From Eggerthellaceae bacterium (GTDB lineage Bacteria > Actinomycetota > Coriobacteriia > Coriobacteriales > Eggerthellaceae), in assembly GCA_017960005.1 (NCBI GenBank), contig JAGCZM010000004.1, positions 1 to 8,710 on the forward strand: 8,710 nt of DNA. Direction: 5' to 3'. The notes beneath the pieces were generated by a model, which searched no databases, had not been told where the DNA came from, and saw only the letters and a list, made by a program, of their open reading frames with translations. The first letter of the stretch is position 1, and every line of letters starts with the position of its first letter. Of this stretch, positions 1-7,084 are shown piece after piece. Position numbers and translations under genes: made by a program.

Positions 1-162
1 CGCAATGGCATAACCGCCCTTGAAGGGGTTTTCCCTGAAATACATATAGAAACAGGCACGCTGTGAGGTTTTGCCCTGACGGAAATACCCCTGAGCCATG
101 GTCAGTTGATACAAATCGGTCAGCAACGCATCCGTAAAGTTTTCTTTTTCGCTATTCGCCAT
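1..162 (-). CDS. pncB: Nicotinate phosphoribosyltransferase, N-terminal part (runs off the left edge)
   Basis: Only the first 54 codons are in the window; the frame is open to position 1. The translation begins MANSEKENFTDALLTDLYQL and continues with TMAQGYF and, near residues 45-54, NPFKGGYAIA. The segment DLYQLTMAQGYF followed by an NPF-GGYA block is characteristic of the N-terminus of nicotinate phosphoribosyltransferases. These enzymes convert nicotinate and PRPP to nicotinate mononucleotide in the Preiss-Handler NAD salvage pathway; this is family knowledge. The ATG (162-160) overlaps the end of ricT by 11 nt and has an AAAGG Shine-Dalgarno at 172-168 with 5-nt spacing, so it is probably translationally coupled as the last visible gene of the operon. 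The catalytic region is outside the window, so activity cannot be judged. Confidence 0.85.
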   Translation of the reverse strand, partial: MANSEKENFTDALLTDLYQLTMAQGYFRQGKTSQRACFYMYFRENPFKGGYAIA

Positions 163-1657
163 GATTGCCTTTGCTCTCTTTGGAGTTTTGGCTGCGACGA
201 CGGGGTCTGCGGGAAGCGGAAGAACTGCGCAGCGCATCGGTCGGTTCGACCGCCGCCGAATAATCGGCCGTACCCTGTATGGGCTTTACTTGCGTATCGG
301 CATCCGAAGCGGTAAACCTTCTCACGCCGGAGGAGCGATGACCGGGACGAATACCCTGCTCACGCTTGGGAATATCCTCCTGAGATCCTTTTTTGATTTC
401 TATCGGAACTGCAGGCAGCGGAGAATCGTCGGAGCTGGCGTTGATGACCACCGATGCGCGACGGCGCACGCCGTTATGCAGCGGTGCCTGGATGGGCAAT
501 CCTTCCGCATAATCCTCTTTGCCGCGCCCCGAACGACGTTTTTCGGGATGGGCAGGCTTATCCTTTTGGCGCTCGCGACGCTTGCGCTTTGAGGAATCCT
601 CGTCCTTTTGGCCCTCGGATGCGGGAGAAGAGAACAGATCCGATGTCGAAGATTTGCGACTTGAGGTGGATACCGCACTGAACGAGCCGGAAGTCGCGTT
701 TCGTCTGACACTGCCCGTCGATGCCAGGATATCCTCGCCGGTGAACTGAGAGGTGGAATAAATACCGATACCCACCATGCGCATTTCCTGCTCTTCGAGC
801 AATTTGTCCCATTGTTTTTTGTCGATGACAGAAGGTCTTTCCCCTTCTTTGGGTTTTACGAAATATGCAAGAGGAACACGCTTCGGTTTTTCTTCCTCCT
901 CAAGCTTTATGGAAACGATCTCCCTGGGCACGTTCAGCTCAACGACCTTGGCGGGACCTTCGGGAGTTTTGATAACCGCTCCCACCTTGGGAGCCCTTTC
1001 ATGAAACTCTTTGTAGGCATCGAACTCGTAGCGCAAACAGCACATCAATCTGCCGCACAAACCGGAGTTCTTTTGGGGATTTAAAGACAAATCCTGCTCT
1101 TTTGCCATACGGACGGACACCGGCAAAAACTCACCGGATAAACGCTTGCAGCAAAGCTCCTGGCCGCAATGTCCGATACCGCCGATCAGTCTCGCCTCGT
1201 CGCGGGCGCCGATTTGGTGCATGTCGACATGGATGTGCAACCTGCCGGCGAGTTTTCTGACCAGTTCTCTGAAGTCCACACGATCGTCTGCCTCGAAATG
1301 AAACACCGCCTTGTCGCCTTCATGCAGATATTCCACCGAAATCGGATGCATATCCAAATCGGACTCCGCAGCCAATTCCTTGAATATCGGCAACGCGTCG
1401 ATGCTCTTTTTCTGATTGATTTCGACGAGTTCTTCGTCTTCGGGAGTAGCGATACGAATGACCGGTTTGAGTTCGACCGGCAATGCCGCCACATCTTCTT
1501 CGGAAACCTCCAACACATTATCCGCCATGGTTCCGAACTCGATGCCGCGTGCCGTCGACACGACGACATGCTGATCCTTGGCCGGGTTGAGATCCTGCGG
1601 ATCGAACCAAAGCGTATGGGGGTTATATAAAAGTTTAACGGGAGCGACCCGAGTCAT
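152..1657 (-). CDS. ricT: PSP1-domain protein RicT (YaaT family) with long disordered C-terminal tail
   Basis: The 501-aa product has a PSP1/RicT-type N-terminal region (about residues 1-300). Its start, VKLLYNPHTLWFDP followed by VVVSTARGIEFGTM, aligns with the beginning of the family and supports this ATG. Six cysteines lie in two blocks, HCGQELCC (C164, C169, C170) and SGLCGRLMCC (C201, C206, C207). In Bacillus subtilis, RicT (YaaT) works with RicA and RicF in an Fe-S-containing complex that affects RNase Y-dependent RNA processing, sporulation and competence; transfer of that role here is inference. Residues about 300-501 are Ser/Arg/Lys-rich low-complexity sequence, nearly doubling the length of B. 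subtilis RicT (about 275 aa). The gene overlaps holB by 23 nt and has AAGAGG at 1669-1664, 6 nt before the ATG. The tmk-holB-ricT linkage matches the B. subtilis holB region. Confidence 0.9.
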   Translation of the reverse strand: MTRVAPVKLLYNPHTLWFDPQDLNPAKDQHVVVSTARGIEFGTMADNVLEVSEEDVAALPVELKPVIRIATPEDEELVEINQKKSIDALPIFKELAAESDLDMHPISVEYLHEGDKAVFHFEADDRVDFRELVRKLAGRLHIHVDMHQIGARDEARLIGGIGHCGQELCCKRLSGEFLPVSVRMAKEQDLSLNPQKNSGLCGRLMCCLRYEFDAYKEFHERAPKVGAVIKTPEGPAKVVELNVPREIVSIKLEEEEKPKRVPLAYFVKPKEGERPSVIDKKQWDKLLEEQEMRMVGIGIYSTSQFTGEDILASTGSVRRNATSGSFSAVSTSSRKSSTSDLFSSPASEGQKDEDSSKRKRRERQKDKPAHPEKRRSGRGKEDYAEGLPIQAPLHNGVRRRASVVINASSDDSPLPAVPIEIKKGSQEDIPKREQGIRPGHRSSGVRRFTASDADTQVKPIQGTADYSAAVEPTDALRSSSASRRPRRRSQNSKESKGNHGE

Positions 1658-2789
1658 ATAAAACCTCTTTCAATTCCAAAAACAGTGCATCCATGCACGT
1701 TTCGGGGGTAACATTATACTTTAAAGCCGTCGCAATCTTGCCGCAGAGCGCCTGTGCGCGCACCGCATCGTCCAAGGACAAATACATGCAGGCATCGGCG
1801 ATTTCTTCACCGACATCGGGACAGGTCAGACTTGTTTTGTCGTCTTCGAGCAGGCTTTTTTGTCCCCGGGAAATCGAATAAACGATATCGCGTAACCAGT
1901 TTTGAACGGTGATTGCCACACCGACATACAAATCGTTTTTGAGAGCGCTCGATGCTCGTTTTGCACGTATTTCGAGCTCTTTTGCGGCTGCCGCCGTCAA
2001 AAAATCCTTGTTTTGAGTAAGGGCCTGCTCGTTTGCGGCATCGAGTTCTTTTGCGGCTTTTTGCGTATCGGCAACCAACCGAGAGCAACGCTTGACAATC
2101 TCCCAATCGCTTAATGTGCGCAAAGACCCGAGCAAATCGATGGTTTGCCTGCGCAGGTTTTGCCTTTGTACATCCGCAATGAACCGTATCGCCTTGTCGA
2201 CATTTCCCACTTCCTGGAAATAAGCGACAACGGCAGTGGTACGCGAACACCCGGTTTTCTTACAGACGGCATCGACGATTTCTTCCATCGGCATTGCGGA
2301 AAACCCGATGATGCGACAACGCGAAACGATGGTGGGAATCATGGCTTGCTCGGAGGATGCAAACAAAACAAACATCGTATCTCTCGGAGGCTCTTCCAAA
2401 GTTTTGAGAAAAGCGTTTGCCGAAGATGCATTGAGCATGTCGGCATCCTTGATGAGGTATACCTTGCGTTTGGCTTGGATCGGAGAGCGCTGTGCATCGG
2501 CTATGATGCCGCGCACCTGTCCGATAAGATATCCGCTTGCTCCTTCGGGCTCATACACATGTACATCGGGATGCACACCGCGCAATACCTTTTTGCAGGA
2601 TTCGCAAACACCGCAGGCGTTGTTGTCGCAAACAGCCCAAGAAGCGATGGCCAACGCGGCACTCATCGCCGCGGAATCCGCGGGGCCGACAAACAGATAG
2701 CTTTGCGCGAGATTGTCCGACAATGCCATGCTTCTCAAATTCTCGGCAAATCGTTTATCTCCCAAAACGCTGTCAAAAACATCGCTCAT
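1635..2789 (-). CDS. holB: DNA polymerase III delta-prime subunit (clamp loader), degenerate P-loop
   Basis: This 384-aa AAA+ clamp-loader subunit belongs to the complex that places the beta sliding clamp on primed DNA. Visible features are a nucleotide-binding-like segment YLFVGPADSAAM (31-42), a zinc module with C54, C59, C62 and C65 (CDNNACGVCESC), the Walker-B-region stretch KVYLIKDADML (109-119), NAFLKTLEEPP (125-135) and the SRC motif at 156-158. The Walker A is degenerate: GPADSAAM replaces the usual GPxGxGK(T/S), and the lysine position is Ala41. This subunit therefore probably does not hydrolyse ATP, as in E. coli delta-prime. The SRC motif is kept, consistent with an arginine-finger role for a neighbouring subunit. 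The C-terminal third is divergent. The ATG lies 3 nt after the tmk stop, with a GGAG 11 nt upstream, a long spacing that suggests coupling to tmk. Confidence 0.92.
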   Translation of the reverse strand: MSDVFDSVLGDKRFAENLRSMALSDNLAQSYLFVGPADSAAMSAALAIASWAVCDNNACGVCESCKKVLRGVHPDVHVYEPEGASGYLIGQVRGIIADAQRSPIQAKRKVYLIKDADMLNASSANAFLKTLEEPPRDTMFVLFASSEQAMIPTIVSRCRIIGFSAMPMEEIVDAVCKKTGCSRTTAVVAYFQEVGNVDKAIRFIADVQRQNLRRQTIDLLGSLRTLSDWEIVKRCSRLVADTQKAAKELDAANEQALTQNKDFLTAAAAKELEIRAKRASSALKNDLYVGVAITVQNWLRDIVYSISRGQKSLLEDDKTSLTCPDVGEEIADACMYLSLDDAVRAQALCGKIATALKYNVTPETCMDALFLELKEVLYDSGRSR

Positions 2790-2792
2790 CGG

Positions 2793-3509
2793 CTAGCATG
2801 CTCCGGTATCGGTATACGCATATTTTGCAATGAATTCCTCGACTTCTTTGCTTGTGCAATCTTTTGAGCCAAACCAAGGAAACAGCGTGCATAAAGCGCA
2901 CACTATTCTTCGGGAAACCTCTTCAAACGTTCCGCTTGCCTCAATGACTTCGATGCGCGAAGGCTCGGATGCGGCAAGTTCCATGAATCCTTGACGGACC
3001 CTCTCGTGGAAAGCGTCTCCGGCACTTTCGATACGATCGGAAACGCCGCGGCCGTTTGCCCTTTTCTTCGACACTTCCCCATCGACGGTAAGCAGAATCG
3101 TGCGTGAAGGCACCAATCCCTGCGATGCGAATTCGTTTGCGGCCCTCGTAAAATCAAAGGACAATCCCCTGCCGTAAGCCTGGTATGCCACGGTTGAATC
3201 GAAGAAACGATCGCTGATGACGACCGCTCCGCGCTCGAGGGCCGGTTTGATGACTTCGGCAACCAACTGCGCCCGAGCCGCCTCATAGAGCAAAAGCTCG
3301 GTTTGGCATGCGATATCCGAGTTTTGGGGATTGAGCAAAATCTTGCGAAGTTGCTCTCCGATAAGCGTTCCGCCGGGTTCGCGCAGACAAACGACCTCAT
3401 GCCCGTGAGCGATGAGCAACTCCTTCAGAAAACGAATCTGAGTCGATTTGCCGACGCCGTCTCCGCCTTCGAAGGTGATAAACAATCCGTTTTGTCCGTT
3501 TCCGTCCAC
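2793..3509 (-). CDS. tmk: Thymidylate kinase
   Basis: The 238-aa cytosolic enzyme phosphorylates dTMP to dTDP with ATP. The P-loop is FEGGDGVGKST (13-23), the DR motif with its tyrosine-containing follow-up is DRFFDSTVAYQAYGRG (100-115), LLLYEAARAQ (72-81) matches the family's helix with a conserved arginine, and KKRANGRGVSDRIE (148-161) occupies the LID region. Family members are usually about 205-215 aa; the excess is at the C-terminus (after about 205), where an unassigned Cys-containing tail follows the last helix. The start is a GTG at 3509-3507, chosen because translation from it gives a normal N-terminus and AAAGGG sits at 3522-3517 with 7-nt spacing. It lies 17 nt after topA and 3 nt before holB. 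It supplies the next step after ThyX, encoded in the same cluster. Confidence 0.95.
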   Translation of the reverse strand: MDGNGQNGLFITFEGGDGVGKSTQIRFLKELLIAHGHEVVCLREPGGTLIGEQLRKILLNPQNSDIACQTELLLYEAARAQLVAEVIKPALERGAVVISDRFFDSTVAYQAYGRGLSFDFTRAANEFASQGLVPSRTILLTVDGEVSKKRANGRGVSDRIESAGDAFHERVRQGFMELAASEPSRIEVIEASGTFEEVSRRIVCALCTLFPWFGSKDCTSKEVEEFIAKYAYTDTGAC

Positions 3510-3516
3510 GTTAATT

Positions 3517-3522
3517 CCCTTT
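3517..3522 (-). promoter_or_regulatory. Shine-Dalgarno supporting the GTG start of tmk
   Basis: On the minus strand AAAGGG is followed by 7 nt and GTG. It lies in the short gap just after the topA stop codon and decides the non-ATG start of tmk. Confidence 0.75.
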
Positions 3523-3526
3523 ATAT

Positions 3527-5884
3527 CTATGCGCGGGCCTTCTTGCGGGCTTTCCCCTTAAACCCCGAACCTGTCTTTGCGTTCGATTGACAATGCGGGT
3601 TGGGACAATGCGTCCAAGGTCCCTTTCTGGACTCGGTAACGATCATCGGAGCACCACAAATCTCGCACACGCTTTCCGCGGAAACGACACTGCCCTCTCG
3701 CGGAAGCGGGTATCTGGTTTTGCAAGACGCGTGATTTGCGCAAAGCAGACTGCGGGCACCGGTTTCGAGATTGCGATGCGTAGACATCATGGCCTCAACA
3801 CCGCGCGTGGCGCATGTCGGGCACAATCCGATGACCACATCGTCTTCGTCCTCGTATTTCTCGGCATTGGATTGCGCATTGCATTCTTTGTTCAAACAAT
3901 ACAAAGCGGGTTTTGCTTTCGCTCGGATAACCCGAACCTGTATGCCGCCGCATCTGGGACAAGGCTCATCGCACGGTTCGATTTTACCCGAAGGCAGGTT
4001 GTAGGTTACCTTGCACTCCGGATATCCTTCACATCCCACGAAACTTCCGAACTTGCCTTTTCTGAGCAGCAGGCGCTTTCCGCAATCGGGGCATATACCC
4101 ACATAGGCATCCGCTATGGCTGCCTCACCCAAAATGGCTTTGACCTGCTCTTTTGCCGGCATTAAGGCGTTAAGCTCCTGAGCAAGCAAACGGCGGGAAT
4201 CGGCAAAAACAGCTTTGCGAGTCATTTTCCCGTCGACTATCTCAAGCATCTTTTCTTCCAAAGACGCGGTCATTTGCGGTTGAGAAATATGAGGAGCGAA
4301 TTGCTCGAACACCGCTATCACGGCACAGCCGAGTTCGGTGGGAACAACCGGATCGCCCTCAATATAACCGCATTGCTCAAGGCGATCGATGATGGCGGCA
4401 CGGGTGCTTTTCGTACCGAGCCCGAGCTTCTCCATCTCGGCAATGAGGCGCCCTTGGCTGAACCGTGCGGGAGGCTCGGTTTGTTTTTGAGTGCATGTCG
4501 CTCCCAAAAACGCAACGATCTTTCCCTCTTTCACCGTTGGCAATTGAGCATCTTTTTTTGTCCCGAACGGATAAATCTCACGATAGCCGGGTACCACGGT
4601 AATCTCGCCCTTGACGACAAAAGGCTCAGAATCCACCCGTAAGCGTATCACGGTGTCCTCAAGAACGGCAGCGGGGCTGAGCGTGGCCAAGAAACGGCGT
4701 GCAATCAGGTTATAAAGCTTGTATTGCGCCGCCGGCAAAGTATCGGGGCCCGCAACCCGCAAAGGATAAATGGGCGGATGATCGGTTGTCATCTTCTTCC
4801 CGCGCGTTGCCGTGATGCTCGGACGAGACAAAATGCTTTTGCAGGTTGAGGCGTACGCCGGATTTTGCGACAGCGCCGCAACAATCGAAGACAGATTCGC
4901 CGAAGGAGGATAAACGGTATTGTCGGTACGCGGATAGGTGATGTAGCCGGCAAGATAAAGACTTTCGGCAAGATTCATGCAGGCTTTGGGCTTGATTCCT
5001 TCCGCCGCAGCCGCAATCTGCAGCGCCGTCATATCAAACGGGGCCGGAGGATTGACCTTGCGGGTTTTGGTTTCGACAGAAGAAACGACGGCCGTTGTCT
5101 TCCCCTCAAGAGCACTCATCACCGCATCGGCACGTCTCTCATCTTTGAATCGTTCCGTTTCGTGGGTGGCCTCGAATTGACAATCTCCCGATTCGAACAA
5201 TCCCTTGATAACCCAATAATCCTCGGGAACAAACGAGTTTCTTTCTTTTTCCCTGTCGACGATTAAAGCAAGTGTCGGAGTTTGCACACGACCGGCGCTG
5301 CGGGTGGAACCGTATTTTGCCGTAGAGAGGTACCGGGTCAACACGGTACCCCAAGCAAAATCGACATCACGCCTGGTCGCGCCCGCATCCGCCAAATTGC
5401 GGTCAAGAACGGTCAGATTTTCGAATGCGGAAGTAATCTCTTGCTTGGTGAACGCGGAATAGCGCGCTCTGGTGCATTCGACACCGCGATGAGCACGTTG
5501 CACGACATCGTAAACATCGGCGGCAATCAGCTCGCCTTCACGATCGAAGTCAGTTGCCAACACGACATGATCGGCGAGCTTGGAAAGCGATTTGATGGCG
5601 GCGATGGTGTTATGAGCCTTTTGAGGATCCTCGGCAAAAACCAAATCGGCCTGCACCAACTCGGGGAGTTTATTGAACGACCAGCGATTGTCTTTTGCCA
5701 AATCGCCGGGGTAATCCATCTCGAGAATATGGCCCATGGTCCCCAAAGAAACCCATTCTTCCCCATTGACCGTAAACCGATACACCGTGGCATTGTTAAC
5801 CTTATCGCCGCGCACTTTGGTATCGGACAGCAAATTCGCTATCTGATGGGCAGCATCGGTTTTTTCTGCAATGACCAGGCGCAT
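3527..5884 (-). CDS. topA: DNA topoisomerase IA, archaeal-type, with four zinc-finger modules
   Basis: The 785-aa type IA topoisomerase relaxes negative supercoils through a 5'-phosphotyrosine intermediate. The N-terminal Toprim domain has LVIAEK (Glu7), GHILEMDYPGD (51-61) and ATDFDREGEL (110-119, metal ligands D112, D114, E116). The core includes WGTVLTRYLS (178-187), SAGRVQTPTLAL (196-207), the active-site segment YITYPRTDNTVYP (Tyr317 the expected nucleophile) and DHPPIYP (368-374). These motifs look like archaeal TopA rather than the canonical bacterial enzyme, whose N-terminus reads VESPxKA and differs in the GH region. The C-terminus carries four Cys4-like modules: C598/601/618/624, C642/645/663/668, C688/691/715/721 and C740/743/760/765. 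It ends in a Lys/Arg-rich tail. The ATG follows the upstream stop by 15 nt, with AAGGA 12 nt upstream. Topoisomerase III is the main alternative, but its motifs fit less well. Confidence 0.93.
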   Translation of the reverse strand: MRLVIAEKTDAAHQIANLLSDTKVRGDKVNNATVYRFTVNGEEWVSLGTMGHILEMDYPGDLAKDNRWSFNKLPELVQADLVFAEDPQKAHNTIAAIKSLSKLADHVVLATDFDREGELIAADVYDVVQRAHRGVECTRARYSAFTKQEITSAFENLTVLDRNLADAGATRRDVDFAWGTVLTRYLSTAKYGSTRSAGRVQTPTLALIVDREKERNSFVPEDYWVIKGLFESGDCQFEATHETERFKDERRADAVMSALEGKTTAVVSSVETKTRKVNPPAPFDMTALQIAAAAEGIKPKACMNLAESLYLAGYITYPRTDNTVYPPSANLSSIVAALSQNPAYASTCKSILSRPSITATRGKKMTTDHPPIYPLRVAGPDTLPAAQYKLYNLIARRFLATLSPAAVLEDTVIRLRVDSEPFVVKGEITVVPGYREIYPFGTKKDAQLPTVKEGKIVAFLGATCTQKQTEPPARFSQGRLIAEMEKLGLGTKSTRAAIIDRLEQCGYIEGDPVVPTELGCAVIAVFEQFAPHISQPQMTASLEEKMLEIVDGKMTRKAVFADSRRLLAQELNALMPAKEQVKAILGEAAIADAYVGICPDCGKRLLLRKGKFGSFVGCEGYPECKVTYNLPSGKIEPCDEPCPRCGGIQVRVIRAKAKPALYCLNKECNAQSNAEKYEDEDDVVIGLCPTCATRGVEAMMSTHRNLETGARSLLCANHASCKTRYPLPREGSVVSAESVCEICGAPMIVTESRKGPWTHCPNPHCQSNAKTGSGFKGKARKKARA

Positions 5885-5899
5885 CTTTTCTCTTATTCC

Positions 5900-7084
5900 T
5901 TAAAGACAGGGACCTTGCGTCGCAGCGGGCAACCCCTCTTCACGCGCAAGCACCGCGTTTACGGCGGCAATCGCGCATTCGAGCATTCCCTCGTCAGGTT
6001 CGTTTGTGGTCAGATACTGCATCTGCATACCGGGCCATAAAACGATTTTGACCAAAAAGTTGTCGGGATGTGATCCCGCCCATTTCACGGTAATTTCGTA
6101 AGCCAATCCGGCAATAACCGGCAAAAACAGTATGCGCACCAATATGACCAATATCAATTTGAGTGCCCCGTCGGGAACACCCAGTGCCCCGATGAGCAAA
6201 TTAACCGGCAATACCGTATATACCAAGATGGCGATAATCATCACCATGATCAAAAACGCGGTACCGCAACGCACATGAAGACGCGGGAATTGAGCGGCGT
6301 TTTCCGGAGTAAGCGGCAAACCGTGTTCGTAGCAATGGATGACCTTGTGCTCGGCTCCGTGATAAGCAAACATACGGCGGATGTCTTTCATACGTCCGAT
6401 AAGCCAAATATAAAAGACAAACACGGCCACACGCAATACACCGTCAACGACATTCCAAAGCAAAGTCTTGTCGTCGTATTCACCGACAATCAAATTCGTC
6501 AGCACCGCCGGAACCACGATGAATACGGCTATTCCCAACAGTATCCCGAATATCATACTGACGCTCAATACTCGATCAAACAGTTTGCTTTCCTTGTTCT
6601 TTTCTTCCTCGGAAACGGCTTTTGTTTCCGAAGCGACCGCGGATGGGGCGACGGGCTTTTCCGGTTCGATTGCCGGTTTATCCTCGGCAATCGGCATCTC
6701 TTCGACAATCGGTTCAATTTGAGGTTCTTCTTTTTTAGCCTCACCGTTGCAAATTTGCTCGTAGGTGTAACCGTCATCGTCGAAGGCATTCTTTGCGGCG
6801 ACCTCCAATGCCTTGAACCCCAGACCGAGGCTTTCGACAAAAGATGTGACGCCACGAACAACCGGCTTGCGAAGCCATCCGTTTTTTGGAAGACCGCTGG
6901 CAAGCTCGTGTTCCTCGAGATATATGCTGCCGTCGGGTTTACGTACCGCAACCGACCAGTTGTATTTACCGCGCATCATGATGCCTTCGATGAGCGCCTG
7001 TCCCCCGACATGCGTTTTACAGGCGCCGTCTTCACGAAACGCCCGAGAAAGCTGACTGCGTGTTTTTTTCGGTTTATCGGTCAC
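5900..7084 (-). CDS. DUF1385 / YqhQ-family integral membrane protein
   Basis: This 394-aa protein belongs to the DUF1385 family (B. subtilis YqhQ), whose function is not established; it has been predicted to be a metal-dependent membrane enzyme. The family signature GGQALIEGIMMRG is at 27-39. A second conserved block is RMFAYHGAEHKVIHCYEH (237-254), with H242, E245, H246 and H250, followed by LHVRCGTAFL (269-278). These His/Glu/Cys positions are possible metal ligands (inference). About four hydrophobic segments are seen near 174-199, 211-230, 274-301 and 307-329. Residues about 113-165 form an acidic, Pro-rich, low-complexity linker, which helps explain a length above YqhQ (about 320 aa). 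The start is GTG (7084-7082), overlapping thyX by 11 nt, with AAGGTG at 7094-7089. No signal peptide is seen; the N-terminus is basic. Confidence 0.9.
   Translation of the reverse strand: MTDKPKKTRSQLSRAFREDGACKTHVGGQALIEGIMMRGKYNWSVAVRKPDGSIYLEEHELASGLPKNGWLRKPVVRGVTSFVESLGLGFKALEVAAKNAFDDDGYTYEQICNGEAKKEEPQIEPIVEEMPIAEDKPAIEPEKPVAPSAVASETKAVSEEEKNKESKLFDRVLSVSMIFGILLGIAVFIVVPAVLTNLIVGEYDDKTLLWNVVDGVLRVAVFVFYIWLIGRMKDIRRMFAYHGAEHKVIHCYEHGLPLTPENAAQFPRLHVRCGTAFLIMVMIIAILVYTVLPVNLLIGALGVPDGALKLILVILVRILFLPVIAGLAYEITVKWAGSHPDNFLVKIVLWPGMQMQYLTTNEPDEGMLECAIAAVNAVLAREEGLPAATQGPCL

Noticed and set aside
2145..2867. Plus-strand open frame of 240 codons opposite holB and the end of tmk
   Set aside because: It is antisense to two well-supported genes with clear motifs, and its own translation matches nothing recognisable.
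5282..6040. Plus-strand open frame of 252 codons opposite topA and the DUF1385 gene
   Set aside because: It lies antisense to two clearly conserved genes, spans their junction, and its translation shows no recognisable domain.
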